64,000 bases of DNA, from the NCBI GenBank assembly GCA_024734495.1, contig JALMQS010000075.1, positions 11,253,401 through 11,317,400 on the forward strand, in the 5' to 3' direction. The translations under genes were made by a program, and so were the position numbers. This document shows, in pieces, positions 34,501-44,964 of this stretch (within the stretch, counting starts at the first letter, position 1; each line of letters starts with the position of its first letter). The notes under the pieces were generated by a model. The model was given only the letters and a program-made list of their open reading frames with translations. It did no database searches and had not been told where the DNA came from. The stretch comes from Forficula auricularia (lineage: Eukaryota > Arthropoda > Insecta > Dermaptera > Forficulidae).

Positions 34501-35457
34501 GCTTGTTCTAGGTCGAAAACCAATAGCGTAGTTTAGTATGCCCCTCGAAATAAATAAACTTTCATTTGAAACTTTTTTTCATATAATGCACTGTTTTTGA
34601 GTTATAAGACTGTCTCAAGATAAAAAAAAAACTCACCCGGTATATAACTAAAAGAAGTTAAAATTTGGCACCAGTCCTTAAATTAATTAACAGTACTTGT
34701 GTATCAATTTTCTAGCTCAAATATTTGAATGACAAAAAAATACGAAATCACTTTTTCTTCTAATTTATATATTTAAGATTTTGGAGGACACAACATCATC
34801 TTCACTCTAATATATTTATTTATCCAAATATTTCACATGGGTATTTAATGAATCTTGAGAAAAGTGAAAAAGCAGTTCTTTGGAACTTAAGACCGGTTTG
34901 TCCATTGTTACCTAGAAGACGTTGGTTTGTCTGTCTCCGGTTAAACATTACTGGAGCTCAATTTAACATTAAAATTAAAATCTTAGTAAACAAATAAAAA
35001 ACAAATACAAACAAAAAACTAATTGATCAAAATCAAAAGTCACGAAGCATTAGGTGGTTAGATGAAAACAAAAATAAATAATAAAATAAGTCACATACTT
35101 TGGCCATATGCGTTTAATCTGCCTCGAATCCGATGCACGTTGTTTACATATTTCAATCATTTCTCGTAACCATTTATTATAAATATCATTTTCTTTATGA
35201 AATAGTTTATTCTGTTCAAGCCACTGGCATATGAGATGATTTCTGGGCATTACTTTAACTATCCAATGATATTCTTGGTTATTAGTAAGCTTTACGAGAA
35301 CTCTATAAATTACAGAGAGATAGTTCTCCCCTTTATCTAATGCCTCGATACTCGTGAAATTTTCGATGCTCACCGGAAATTCTAGATTTAGTTTCAGAAT
35401 TTCGTTAAGTAATTGTTCCGTTACCTCAATTGTCTCTTTGTTTACTATGTTCGTCAT
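30727..35457 (-). CDS. Ecdysteroid kinase-like protein (gene A), two coding exons
   Basis: EcKL (EcKinase/CHK) family, relatives of choline and aminoglycoside kinases. One member phosphorylates ecdysteroids and others are proposed to detoxify small molecules. Exon 1 (35457-35099) starts at MTNIVNKE; the ATG is preceded by a plausible acceptor (tttttgttaacag) of a 5' UTR intron. It has the N-lobe loop DKGENYLS and lysine in IVKVMPRN. Exon 2 (31588-30727) holds MDDL, the catalytic loop CHGDLWLNN (~residue 248) and FIDYQ (~274). Donor aa|gtatgt (35098) and acceptor ctctag|a (31589) join in phase 2 to read WPKSYKSDPN, as in the paralogues. Total 406 aa, family-typical. All key residues are present. 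The 3510 bp intron holds several transposons and the N gap. Confidence 0.88.
31850..31960 (+). pseudogene. LINE reverse-transcriptase scrap
   Basis: tataaagctcaaattcgtccctgtctcgaa encodes YKAQIRPCLE, the block also seen in the LINE at 15880-15910. The flanking frame is broken. Too short to classify beyond Jockey/CR1-like. Confidence 0.5.
32416..32838. mobile_element. Large imperfect palindrome (snapback MITE)
   Basis: Arms of ~200 bp: tatatgttgcagtaaaaacc at the left edge, its complement at the right edge, and gaaaatgtcaaaaatt facing aatttttgacattttc around a ~25 bp centre near 32630. The arms include sequence like repeat family A (aaactcaacca). Right edge abuts the next element at TA. Confidence 0.8.
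33473..33557. other. Assembly gap (85 N)
   Basis: Run of N inside nested inverted repeats. The sequence to its left (ttaataattatttttaacaa class) is repeated to its right in the same orientation, so the true gap length is unreliable. Confidence 1.
33726..33815 (+). mobile_element. 5'-truncated SINE
   Basis: cccccgaggtagagacaaat to gccgaaaagcc plus an A run matches the 3' half of the SINE at 38525. Flanked by aaaacttcgttata on both sides (~33711-33725 and ~33816-33830), a ~15 bp duplication. Confidence 0.8.
33940..34240 (+). pseudogene. DUF4817-like transposase N-terminal remnant
   Basis: Frames around 33950-34110 read EDRIEMVLIYGEYGRS, then, after a shift, AIEMDAERFPDWNTPSQASF and HRVVNLLK. 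34130-34230 gives a basic KKLKKAKIRKLE segment. This matches the first ~60 residues of insect DUF4817-containing transposases. The 34049-34273 frame (74 codons) is a by-product of this relic. Confidence 0.55.
35099..35457 (-). CDS. Gene A exon 1
   Basis: 359 nt, 119 codons plus two bases of a lysine codon. Upstream TTG at 35481 keeps the frame open but the first ATG is at 35455-35457. Contains ALDKGENYLSVIYRV (nucleotide loop) and YHWIVKVMP (ATP-binding lysine). Confidence 0.85.
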
Positions 35458-35751
35458 CTTGATACACTTTGCTGTTAACAAAAATCATATTTTATTTATT
35501 AAGCAATAATATTAGAAACAGAAACATCTAAAATAAGGAAGAAAAATAAAAACAAAAATACAATGAATTCATTAATTTTAATATTTATTTCATAATTAAT
35601 CAATAACTCTAAAATGGATCATAATTATAGAGGATGAATATCAAAGTGAGTCAATACAATATAAAATCCAGCTATCTATCATTCATTTATTGATTTATTA
35701 CTATTCTCTGAACCACTAGAGCTAGAAACATGAAATTTCGCTTTATGTCAT

Positions 35752-36388
35752 AGGTTCACACGAGGCTTTTTCTTCTACTTGTTTCTAACTTGTTCAGCTT
35801 ACTTGCAATTTGGAGGCATGGAGGGGTCTAAACGATGTCACTCCTGACTGTCTTACTAGCATGCTTATTTGATTCAAAAGATAGCCCATGTTCTAAAAAA
35901 ATAGTTTAGCTACTTGAGAACCTGGCAGTGTCCAGCCAATCGGAAACCATTATTTTATCACGTAGGTGACATGCGCATTGCCACAATACTTCAGCTGATA
36001 TCACAGAACAGCTGATATTTTCTTTCTCACTGTTCAACTTTACTGCAATGAATAAAGAGAATATGCTTTCCAAATTCGTCTGCGATTGATAATTTCTGCA
36101 ATAATATTATTGTCAGCCATTTATGTTTGCATCCGAGCTGAAACTGAAAGATGATAGTCCTGCATACTGCATACATGCGCGCGCAGCCTAGCCGGCCAGC
36201 TTGAAAATTTTCTGAAAAATCTCTGTGTGAAGCCAACAGGCGAAAAATCAGCCTGACTGAACTAGCTTCAAATTGCAAGTAGTTCGAACAAGTAAGGAAC
36301 AAGTAAGAAAAAATGTCTCGGGTAAACCAGTCTTTAGATAAGACATAGACTAAACATTTAGAAGATAAATTTACTTAAGACTTAAATT
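35752..36388. mobile_element. ~600 bp MITE, copy 1
   Basis: Terminal inverted repeats: ggttcacacgaggctttttc ... acttgcaattt at the left and aaattgcaagtagttcgaac ... at the right. Strong similarity to 40944-41568 in the same orientation, continuing ~55 bp beyond the right TIR (tagataagacatagactaaac). Non-coding. Left end slightly decayed. Confidence 0.75.
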
Positions 36389-36389
36389 T

Positions 36390-37960
36390 TCCATAAATTG
36401 AAAATCTCATGTGTCAGGTTGATTTTTCTATTGGATAGTTCTCGACTGGGAGAAAATTTTTTAAAATCCTTACAATGTATCCCTTACATTGTGGTGTAAC
36501 ATTGAACAAAACACAAAGTTGTTAGTTAAGCAACTTAATTCCTTTTTCGTAAATTCTATTTTTTTATTTATTATTCTATAGTTTTATTAATATATTTTTT
36601 TCATTTTAAATTCGAAAAATATTTCTAAAATTCCAATTTGTAATAATATTTTTTTATGTAATGATAATCTTTTTAACCGACTTCAAAAAAGGAGGAGATT
36701 CTCTATTTGACTGATTTTTTTTTTTGTGCCTATGTTACCTCACTCATATCTCCGGCAATTGTGAACCGATTTTGAAAAAAAAATTTGATACGAATACAGA
36801 ACAGAAAGCGAGCAAAAATAGACTTTCTCATTCGAATGCATAAAGATTTATTACTTAAATAATACTATAGACCTATTTTGAAAAATTAATATAGATTTCT
36901 ATCAGATAGGAGATTTAAAAATGCAAGAAAAATGGTACTATAAATTTATCAATAATCCTCTCCATTGCTGATACGCGCGCGCGATGTCCATTTGTGCAAG
37001 GTCGTGAGGTGCTTTAAGACGCCGACAAGCGCCTGATAACTTGGATTTAATTAATTTTTTTTTTGAAACTTTACAGCAAATCAACATAAAAATAAAAAAT
37101 GATGTACCACATAAATGTACAAGTAAAAATAGGGAAATCATTTGGAGCTTTTGTTGAAAGTTAGACATAACCTTAATTTATCTGGTAATATAGTTGTCTA
37201 AATAGCAGGGGCTCCCATTTAGTATATATGCCGATTTCATGAAAAGGAAGATTATATATAACATACTTTGGTATCTAAATCTCAATATTAATGTTCGGAG
37301 ATCATTGATTTTTACAACTAATTCATTTTTATTGAAAGGCGAGATGGGAAAAAAAATTTCAAAATAATTTTTCTTAAGAACCATAAAAAATTTAAGGTAA
37401 AAGAAATAAGGAACAAATTTATTTTTAAAATTAAGAAAATTTGAATTCACCTACAAGCGCCTCCTATTTTAAAAGATTCACATTTTCAATCTCTTTTAAA
37501 TTCACTCTTATTACGTTACTACATGTGATATATGAGAAATATTATAATCGAGCATTAGTTTTTTTCTTTGTATTTTCGAAATATCTCAAAAACGGCTGAA
37601 ACTATTTATTATTTGCCCTATTAGTCCTTTTTGCAAAAAAAAAAAAACCTTGAAACGTAAAAAATGTTGTGGCCACAGTATAGTATTTTGGGCTTAGTGC
37701 ATATAAAGATTCCAATCAGTATTTCACACGACGGCACAAAAGACTCTTAACGCGTCCCTGGTCAACGAGAAATGTATTTTTAGAAGTTATAGGTCATAGA
37801 TTTGATCAAGCAACAGACCAAGATATAAGAAAATCGATAATTCGATCTTTTGTATCCTGTAAAGACAGATTAAAAGAAATAAAAGATAACTTTGTTTTTC
37901 TCCCAATAATAATGATAATAATAATTTATCATTTATTTAAATAAACTAAGATTACTCATG
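36390..37960. other. Gene-free spacer with repeat scraps
   Basis: 36676-36800 'aaccgacttcaaaaaaggagg' is a widespread insect repeat type. 36960-37040 is a GC-rich patch whose minus frame reads CRRLKAPHDLAQMDIARAYQ without a recognised domain. 37570-37690 holds the 'aaatatctcaaaaacggctg' repeat also found near 8870, 40365 and 50530. Confidence 0.45.
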
Positions 37961-37965
37961 TTGAA

Positions 37966-38450
37966 GTGAATACTTCTATAGGCTCGCCAGGTACACATTT
38001 TTCCCGGGGAGTGAATCGAGAAAAAACCGACCGAACGAACGAACGAAAAAGCGACCATAACGAAATCGAGGCAGATCTCTCTCTCTCTCCCCTCCACTAC
38101 GCACTCTGCGTACGCCGCCCATCACATCTCTCTCTCTCTCTCTCTAACATATTTTCATTATTTCAGCTATTTTCAAAAAATAAACAAATTCCACAACACC
38201 TATTTCAGTATTCACTTCTCTCGCCTGTCCCCGAGACAGCCAAATTTTTTATTGTTTTATTTAATCTTATTGTATTAGACGGACAAAGTTTGTATATATA
38301 TCCGGTCGGGTTCTCGAAAACGGCTCTAACGATTTGGATGAAATTCACTGGCTAGGGGGGTTTTGTGTTGGACATTCGATCTGTCACGGTCTCATCTTCG
38401 GCTAAGTTGTTTTTGATTGGTTTTTTGTTAATTGAAATAATTATTCACAA
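37966..38450 (+). repeat. Repeat relic with CT microsatellite
   Basis: (CT)n tracts at ~38076-38092 and ~38128-38144, then 'cggctctaacgatttggatgaaattcactgg', which recurs at 41952 and 43063. The 129-codon frame here is low-complexity and not a gene. Confidence 0.5.
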
Positions 38451-38524
38451 GTTTATTTTTATTCAATTTCCTTTTAATAGATAATTAGTTTTATAATTTC
38501 ATATCCCAAAATAAGATTATTACA

Positions 38525-38727
38525 GGGGGTCGGGTAGGCTAAGCGGTAGCATGTCAGCCAGCTAACCAAGAGGACCCGAGTTCGAATCCGGCTCGAGGCA
38601 TCCGGCTAAAATCTGACCCCCGAGGTAGAGACAAATTTAAAAATAAAAATAAATAGTATCGTAAATGGCTTATGGCTACCATGGCCGAAAAGCCAAAAAA
38701 AAAAAAAAAAAGAAAAAAAAAAAAAAA
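38525..38727 (+). mobile_element. tRNA-derived SINE, full length
   Basis: ~203 bp. Internal pol III promoter: A box taggctaagcggtagc (~38539) and B box gagttcgaatccgg (~38578). A non-tRNA body ends in the self-complementary atggcttatggctaccatgg and a long A tail. Perfect 12 bp target duplication aagattattaca at 38513-38524 and 38728-38739. A truncated relative is at 33726. Confidence 0.92.
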
Positions 38728-39094
38728 AAGATTATTACAATTATTATTATATATTAAAAATTGGGCAATTTAATTGATTCAAAATCGAGTTTTAAATCCC
38801 ACAAATATTAATTTGACAATTTAATTAATGAACTCAAAAATTGTTATTTAATTAAAAAAAATAATTATACTGTATTTATTTATATACCTATATACCTACG
38901 CATGCCCAAAAAATGTGCTGCAAAAACTTTTAGAGTGCCAAAATCTACCATACAGTCCGACTTACAAACAAATTTAAAAAGTCTTCTTTTGGTCCAGCGC
39001 ACAATGGTTTAGAATCTGAAATAGGTGATCGAAACCTCTAACTCCTTCAATTGCTGACCAAACGAGGTGAAAATTTAACCATAGAGGATTCAAG

Positions 39095-39450
39095 TCATGT
39101 AGAATCGACTGACTTTTGGCACAGCTTGCCATTTAGGACGGGGTGGAGGTCAAAAAATGAAAATCTAGACCTTTGGACCAAACTCAACCAAATTTTGTAT
39201 ATATAATCAGCGGGCCCACAGTAATGTAAAAATGCAAAAACTAAAAGCCCAAAATGGGTGGGGGGGGAGTCAAAAAATGAAAATATATGCTCTTGTACCA
39301 ACTCAACCAAATTTTGTATACATAATAAGTGGGCCCCCAGAAGTCTAAAAATGCAAAAACTAATCGCCCAAAATGGGGGGGGGGTGTAGGGCTAAAAAAT
39401 GAAATTCTAGACCACACATACATAATCAGTAGAGCCCCAGAATAATAAAA
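39095..39450 (-). repeat. Interspersed repeat family A, copy 4
   Basis: Reverse-strand copy: three passes of 'ccaaactcaaccaaattttgtata' with 'gggcccac' and 'aaaatgcaaaaacta'. Short minus-strand frames here are shadows of this repeat. Confidence 0.65.
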
Positions 39451-39509
39451 ATTATTATTTTTAAATACAGGTTTTTTGAATCGATTGACTGAACATTCAA
39501 CCAAGTTCG

Positions 39510-40940
39510 TCGCAATAAATTATACTTTATTATACTAGGACTTTCATTATTCAGTCATAGAACAGTTATATTTTCAAAGAATCTGAAGAATGCTGTTTTA
39601 GGATGCGAGTTAATAAGAATATGCCCTTGACTGGGTGGGCCAATAATTGTAGAAAGACTGGGCCAATGACTGTAATAGTTGGGCTAATAGCTATGTTTTG
39701 GAGAAATGTTTTGAACTTTGGGTACTTTTTAAAAAATAGTTCCAGAATCTTACATTTTTTTATTTTGAGTCAAAAGAACTGTAGTTTTAGCATTCATATA
39801 GAAGTTTTTAAGTTGATTTAGATAACGTTATACTTTTTATATCTAGTGTGGATGGGTCGATTACCCTAAATTTATCGAGATTTTTTTTTATTTATGTGTA
39901 ACCGACCAAGGGTTTTAGGATCACTGTAGTATGTCTATCCAGTTTCGGCATGGGACCAACATGGGCTGACAATATAGCCCTGATGTTGAATAAGTGTAGG
40001 CTACCAAAATAGCTTTGGTATTGGAACGATGTAGGCTGCCAATATAGTCTCGGTGTTGGACCTGTGTAGACTACCAATATTTATAGATCATTGCATTATC
40101 GAAGAAAATAAACCTATGAAGGCAAGAGCTAGAGGCGAATGTGTCTGTGTATCCTTGAGGGTCTTTAACGACTGAGGATTATAAGACGCGGGGAAGACGG
40201 AGGATGATTTCCGGCTACATGTTATGTGGGTAAACATTTTGTTAAAAGAATTGGTTCTCATCAGTGGTGTAAATAACGCCTCCGCAGACACTGCTGTACA
40301 GAGAGCACTAGGGCTGCTATGGTGCAAGAATCCCCAAAAAATACAATATAATTTTTTCGATGTTCGATGACTTTTTGTAGACCAAAACGGGATGGTTTCG
40401 CTCATTTTTTTTTATGAAAATAGTTTCAGACGTTTTTTTACATATATTTCGAAAAATCGAAGAAAAAAAACACATTTTTCATGCACGATTACAAGCACTT
40501 ATAAATACTTTTTGATAATCTCTAACTTGCTTTTAAAATAATTTAAAGAAAAATAGGATTTTTGTCTGCCACTTACCGAATTAGACCTTTACTCCACAAC
40601 GACACAAGCGTTTATACGTTTAAAAATGTCTTTACAATTTTATAATTTCAGTTAATAGTATTCAGTATCAGTATCACTATCAGTATTCCATAAATATTTG
40701 GCATTTTTATCTGCTTTGATAATAAAAATGAATGTCAAAAATATCAAATCGTTTGAAAAATAAATTTATTAAAGCTTTTCCTTTCTTATTTTACAATAAT
40801 AAATATTAATATTATTCTCTAAATAAATAACGACAGTCAAATGTTATTTTAAAGTTCTTTTGTAGGGTTCCATTCAAAATCAAAAGTAAATCACTATGTC
40901 TGTCTGTTCGTCTGTCAAACCATGTTGTAGCTCCTAGGTT
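39510..40940. other. Gene-free spacer
   Basis: 39900-40080 holds diverged short repeats ('gtaggctaccaatatag'). 40340-40480 has the 'tttcgctcatttttttttat...atgcacgattac' repeat. 40088-40405 (minus, 105 codons) has no identifiable domain and overlaps that repeat. Confidence 0.45.
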
Positions 40941-40943
40941 AAG

Positions 40944-41568
40944 GCGGGTTCACACGAGGCTTTTTTCTGCTACTTGCTCCTAACTTGTTCGGCTAACTTG
41001 CAATTTGGAGGAATGGAGGGGCTCGAAATGACGTCACTCCTGACTGCCTTACTAGCATGCTTACTTGATTCAAAAGATAGCCCATGTTCTAAAAAAAAGT
41101 TTAGCTACTTGAAAATGGCAGTGGCCAGCCAATCGGAAAGAATTATTTTATCACGTGAGTGACATACGCATTAGCACAATAAACCAGCTGATATTTTCTT
41201 TCTCACTGTTCAACTCTTTATTGCAATGAATAAAGAGAATATGCCTTCCAAATTCGTCTGCGATTGATAATTTCTGCAATAAAATTATTGTCAGACATTT
41301 TTGTTTGCATCTGAGTTGAAACTGAAAGATGATAGTCCAGCTGTTTGGACTGACACATGCGGGCTCAACCTAGCCGGCCAGCTTGAAAATTTTCTGAAAA
41401 AGCTCCGTGTGAAGCCAACAGGCGAAAAATCAGCCTGACTGAACTAGCTTCAAATTGCAAGTAGGTCGAACAAGTAAGAAACAAGTAAGAGAAAATGTCT
41501 CGTGTGAACCAGCCTTTAGATAAGACATAAGACTAAACATTTAGAAGATAAATTTTCTTAAAACTTAA
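40944..41568. mobile_element. ~600 bp MITE, copy 2
   Basis: Ends aaggcgggttcacacgaggc and gtctcgtgtgaaccagcctt form the inverted repeat. The body matches 35752-36388 closely, including internal tcactgttcaact and gccggccagcttgaaaattt. The better preserved of the two copies. Confidence 0.8.
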
Positions 41569-41574
41569 TTTTTT

Positions 41575-41995
41575 TAAGCAAATGAACGGGGTAAGTAAAA
41601 TCTCACCAAAAACATAAATGTAAAAAGGGGGCCAAGCTCCGTACAAACGACGTGACGTTCGAAGTTGTCGGCATCGCCGGTAAAAGAGTTGAGATCTGAA
41701 CAGGTTCCATAGCAGTTCCTTAACCCTAGGGAACGCTCAATCAAAGGAGTGTTTGGGGGGGGGGGGGGGTATCCGAAGGCGAGTGTCGCAATAATAAATA
41801 CAATCCGGTTAAATATTTCAAGTAAACCAATATGTTTATATCATTTTACAACTATTTACTATATTTTGTACACAGAAACCAGTTGTTGAACATAACTATC
41901 ATTTGACATGTCTTTTTTTTATCTTATTATATTAAACAAATATTATCAAAAACGGCTCTTACGATTTGGATGAAATTGAAATCCTAGAATTATTT
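41575..41995. other. Gene-free spacer
   Basis: G run at ~41754-41768. No gene or complete repeat recognised. Confidence 0.45.
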
Positions 41996-41999
41996 TAAC

Positions 42000-42212
42000 A
42001 AAATGAAGCTCTGATTAATTTTTGATACATATCGGTACACAAGCAATAGTACATTATTATTGTACTTTTTTAGTTTTTTCTAAATATCTTGAAAATGGCC
42101 TAACGAATTTTGATCAAATTTAATAATCTATTTAAGTACCTTGAGGTCCACCAAAAAGCTTATGTAAAGTTTTTAGTAAAATTACATTTTAAAGTACTTT
42201 ACTCTACCTATA
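42000..42212 (+). repeat. Repeat family B fragment
   Basis: 'cttgaaaatggcctaacgaat' through 'attttaaagtactttactct' matches 46440-46575 directly and 21190-21340 in reverse. Ends exactly where the LTR-like sequence begins. Confidence 0.7.
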
Positions 42213-42860
42213 GTGTTGCGACCCTAGTAGTTTTGGCTGCGAACAAATTATTTATTTTATTTAGAGCGGGGCTATTATATTTCTGGGGGACTATAATGAC
42301 TCTCTCAGGGTAACGTTTGAAGCCTTCGGATCCGTGATAATCGCTGTCTCGCTCGCCGTTGCTAGAGGTTTGTGTGTCCTGTAGATGAAAGTTCTCTATT
42401 TCTAGGCAAAGGTTGAAAAAGAATGCATGTCCTTTTTTATATCATGATTTTATTTATATATAAGGGGTTTGTACATCTCTGCTCAACTCTCTTCACTGAC
42501 TAACTCTGTTCAACTGTCTGGTCTCTACTCAACTGTCTTCAACTCCCTGTCTCTGTGTGGAAATTTTCCAAAAACCCTCTTATTGGCTAATTCTTAATTA
42601 GAAGGCGTATCTTTTTTAAATATTGAAACGCCTATTTTAGAAATATTCTCACGGTTTTTTTTCCTGACAATATTCAGAAGAAATCCAATAATTTCACTTG
42701 ACATCTTATTCTATGATTTTTGAAGGATTTCCTCTTGTCATATAATTTTAAAGAATGGTCTAAGTGGAAAGGGATATTGGGAAGATGTTAACAGAAATTG
42801 GGGGTGCGGATGGGCCGAATGTCATTGCCCCTCCATACATCTGGTTCAGACATGAGCGTT
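42213..42860 (+). mobile_element. LTR-like sequence, possible truncated or solo LTR
   Basis: Begins tgttgcgaccctagtagttt, similar to the start of the solo LTR at 27601 (tgttacgacacactatgttt). It shares a 'ctgactaactctgttcaactg' stretch and 'ggctaattcttaattag' with that LTR. It interrupts repeat family B. The right boundary and a target duplication were not found. Confidence 0.45.
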
Positions 42861-42864
42861 ATTA

Positions 42865-43026
42865 AAAAAATTTCTTTTCAAGATTTCAACCAAAATTTAT
42901 ATGAGAATTTCCGGTCAGTGACAATAGTAAGCAAGTACTTTTTCTTAAATTCTTTAAAATTTATTTATTTGGTCTGTTTAACATAAATATCTTTTCTTAT
43001 CTTTATTATATTAAACGAGCAATTCT

Positions 43027-43059
<33 letters not shown>

Positions 43060-43700
43060 GACTTGGATGAAATTCACGGGATGACAATTCGATAAATAAT
43101 ATTAATAAATAGCTTTTAACTGAAGCAAAAAGTTACCGAGCATCGCTCGGTGCTCCAGGGACTAACTTATAAATATTAGAGACAAGTGTTTCCCCCTTCC
43201 AAATATAAAGATTCAAATAAGAATGATTTAATAAAGTTTATAAAAAAGTTTTGTTAAGATAGAATGGTGTAGGTACTAGGTGAAGCATGTTATAAAGGTA
43301 AAAAGGGTAATCGAAGCCGGGATCTTCGAACCAAAATAATCGAAATTCGTGAATAAATTTTTAATTTACATTATTAAAAAGTCATGTATTTAATTAGTTT
43401 TTCATGAGAAAACTAATATCATAGTAAAAAATAACATTTAAATGCTTTTACATAATTTCACTTACATATTAATAAATAAAAATAAAAATCTTTCAATGGT
43501 TTCATATCTAGAAAATTAAATTTTTTTAATATAATTTAATTAAGAACATAATATATAATTATTAGAAATAATATTTTGAAAATATTAAAATATTTGTATA
43601 TTGAAATGATTTCATTACGAAAATTTCCCCATATTTTCTTCTTTCTTTGAAATAATATATTCTCTTTTTTTGTCTTAATTTGATGTTTGGAGATAAATAC
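42865..43700. other. Gene-free spacer with (TA)n
   Basis: (TA)n at ~43030-43058, with the 'acttggatgaaattcacgg' repeat after it. No gene. Confidence 0.5.
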
Positions 43701-43716
43701 GTATTAAGTATTTAAT

Positions 43717-44952
43717 CTATCTAATAGAAGAGTGTCCTTGCCATTTATTCATAATGAAATCAATTAATCCTTCTTTTTCGAAAATTAACAAATGTTTTAA
43801 TAAATTCTCTTGGTAAATTTTATTTTTATTTACCACTCTATTAGACGTCATTTGTTTTTGGCCTGTCTTTTCCAATTCATTCATAAAATCAAATGGCAGA
43901 AAATAAAACTTCAAAACGTCAATCACCATTATGAATTCGAGTAATCGATAATGATGCATTTCTTCTAAAATTTCCTCTAAGCCAAATGGTTGCGGGTCAA
44001 TTCCAAAATCTACGAGAAGTTTTTGAATGGATATCGAATATATTTTCAAAAGATCCGTTTTATATTCCTGAATAGTGTCAGGAGACAAACTGGAGTACAT
44101 AAAATAGAGCAAATCAAAGAGAACTGGTCCCCAATGGATCACTTGAAAATCAATTAAGCACATCTTTATTGGTTTGTTGCTATCCCCGTCATTGACAAAA
44201 AGTATGTTATTTTTCCACCAGTCGGAGTGAATCAGAGCATTCAAATGTGATTTTCGGTTAGGATTAATATGATTTGCCTCTTGGAATATATCAATACTCT
44301 TAGGATATATTAACTTAATCGGTTCTAAAAATTTACAAATCGCTGGATTATCTTCAAAATCTTTGCTGATTTCTGCAAAGTCACCGTTTACTCGTTTTCG
44401 GTTTAGGTCGAGGTAATTTTCATCGCTATATAAGAATCCATGTTTGAACCATGTTTTAAGTAAAGGTTCCATCTTTAGGGAGGCAATAGAGAGGGCATGA
44501 AAATAGGCCATTCCTTCCATTACTAATTTTGCATGATCTATTTCCAAAAATTGACTATTAAAGTTTGAAAAACCTTTAGATGTTAAATCGCCAATAATTA
44601 TTACGAAATTTTCAGGGTGAGGGTAGAATTTCGGACCCAGAATAATACGTTCATTATCAATTTTAAATTGATTCATCATTTGCTGAAAAATTGGCCTCAC
44701 TTTAGTAAAATAAATTTCTTCTGTTTTGAACTTACAAATAGTTGATTCCTCTGTGTTTTCGGGAATTTTTATAATTAAATTCTCCCGGTCTTCTAATTGC
44801 GCACTACGCCATTTAACTTGCACACGTTTTAGAACACTTGTGAAATTAAACTGATTTTCAGTTTCATTTATTAGATGAAATTCAATCACTTTTAATGGGT
44901 TTTGAAAATATTCCCTTAATGAGGATTCTAAAAATGTATGATTTATCTCCAT
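43717..44952 (-). CDS. Ecdysteroid kinase-like protein (gene B), divergent
   Basis: 411 aa in one exon. The ATG at 44950-44952 is chosen because the frame upstream opens only with TTG. EcKL fold: ATP lysine in LIIKIPE (~residue 62), IIGDLTSKGF, catalytic loop LIHSDWWKNNILF (~239) and LIDFQ (~264), followed by GPVLFDLLYFMYSSLSP. The catalytic Asp, the Asn and the metal-binding DFQ are kept. Two departures: the loop Gly of HGD is Ser, and the N-lobe GKGENYAS loop is replaced by NETENQFNFTS. The C-terminal tail is longer than in the neighbours. Likely a cytosolic small-molecule kinase; the changes leave activity uncertain. 3.5 kb downstream of gene C. Confidence 0.9.
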   Translation of the reverse strand: MEINHTFLESSLREYFQNPLKVIEFHLINETENQFNFTSVLKRVQVKWRSAQLEDRENLIIKIPENTEESTICKFKTEEIYFTKVRPIFQQMMNQFKIDNERIILGPKFYPHPENFVIIIGDLTSKGFSNFNSQFLEIDHAKLVMEGMAYFHALSIASLKMEPLLKTWFKHGFLYSDENYLDLNRKRVNGDFAEISKDFEDNPAICKFLEPIKLIYPKSIDIFQEANHINPNRKSHLNALIHSDWWKNNILFVNDGDSNKPIKMCLIDFQVIHWGPVLFDLLYFMYSSLSPDTIQEYKTDLLKIYSISIQKLLVDFGIDPQPFGLEEILEEMHHYRLLEFIMVIDVLKFYFLPFDFMNELEKTGQKQMTSNRVVNKNKIYQENLLKHLLIFEKEGLIDFIMNKWQGHSSIR

Positions 44953-44964
44953 ATTAATGGACAA

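Larger units (their letters stand above)
32841..34640 (+). mobile_element. Long-TIR DNA transposon with DUF4817-type remnant
   Basis: Ends ccgggtgagtttttatcttg and its complement are flanked by TA (32839-32840, 34641-34642). The inverted repeats continue inward for ~370 bp with ~200 bp of extra sequence in the left arm (32926-33125). The interior encodes, with frameshifts, EDRIEMVLIYGEYGRS and MDAERFPDWNTPSQASFHRV, resembling the helix-turn-helix domain (DUF4817) at the N-terminus of some insect Tc1/mariner-type transposases. No DDE domain. Contains the assembly gap and a SINE. Confidence 0.7.
31589..35098 (-). other. Intron of EcKL gene A
   Basis: Donor gtatgtga, acceptor ttgtttttctctag. 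Contains, reading the + strand, a LINE scrap (31850-31960), a 420 bp palindrome, an 1.8 kb long-TIR element with a truncated SINE and the N gap. The paralogues B-D lack this intron although it falls at a conserved protein position (GPKxY). Confidence 0.8.

Noticed and set aside
36938..37168. 76-codon minus-strand ORF in a GC-rich patch (CRRLKAPHDLAQMDIARAYQ)
   Set aside because: Looks more protein-like than its surroundings but has no family I recognise, no splice context and no second copy. A translated database search would decide.
40088..40405. 105-codon minus-strand ORF
   Set aside because: Overlaps a dispersed repeat (catgcacgattac tail) and shows no domain.
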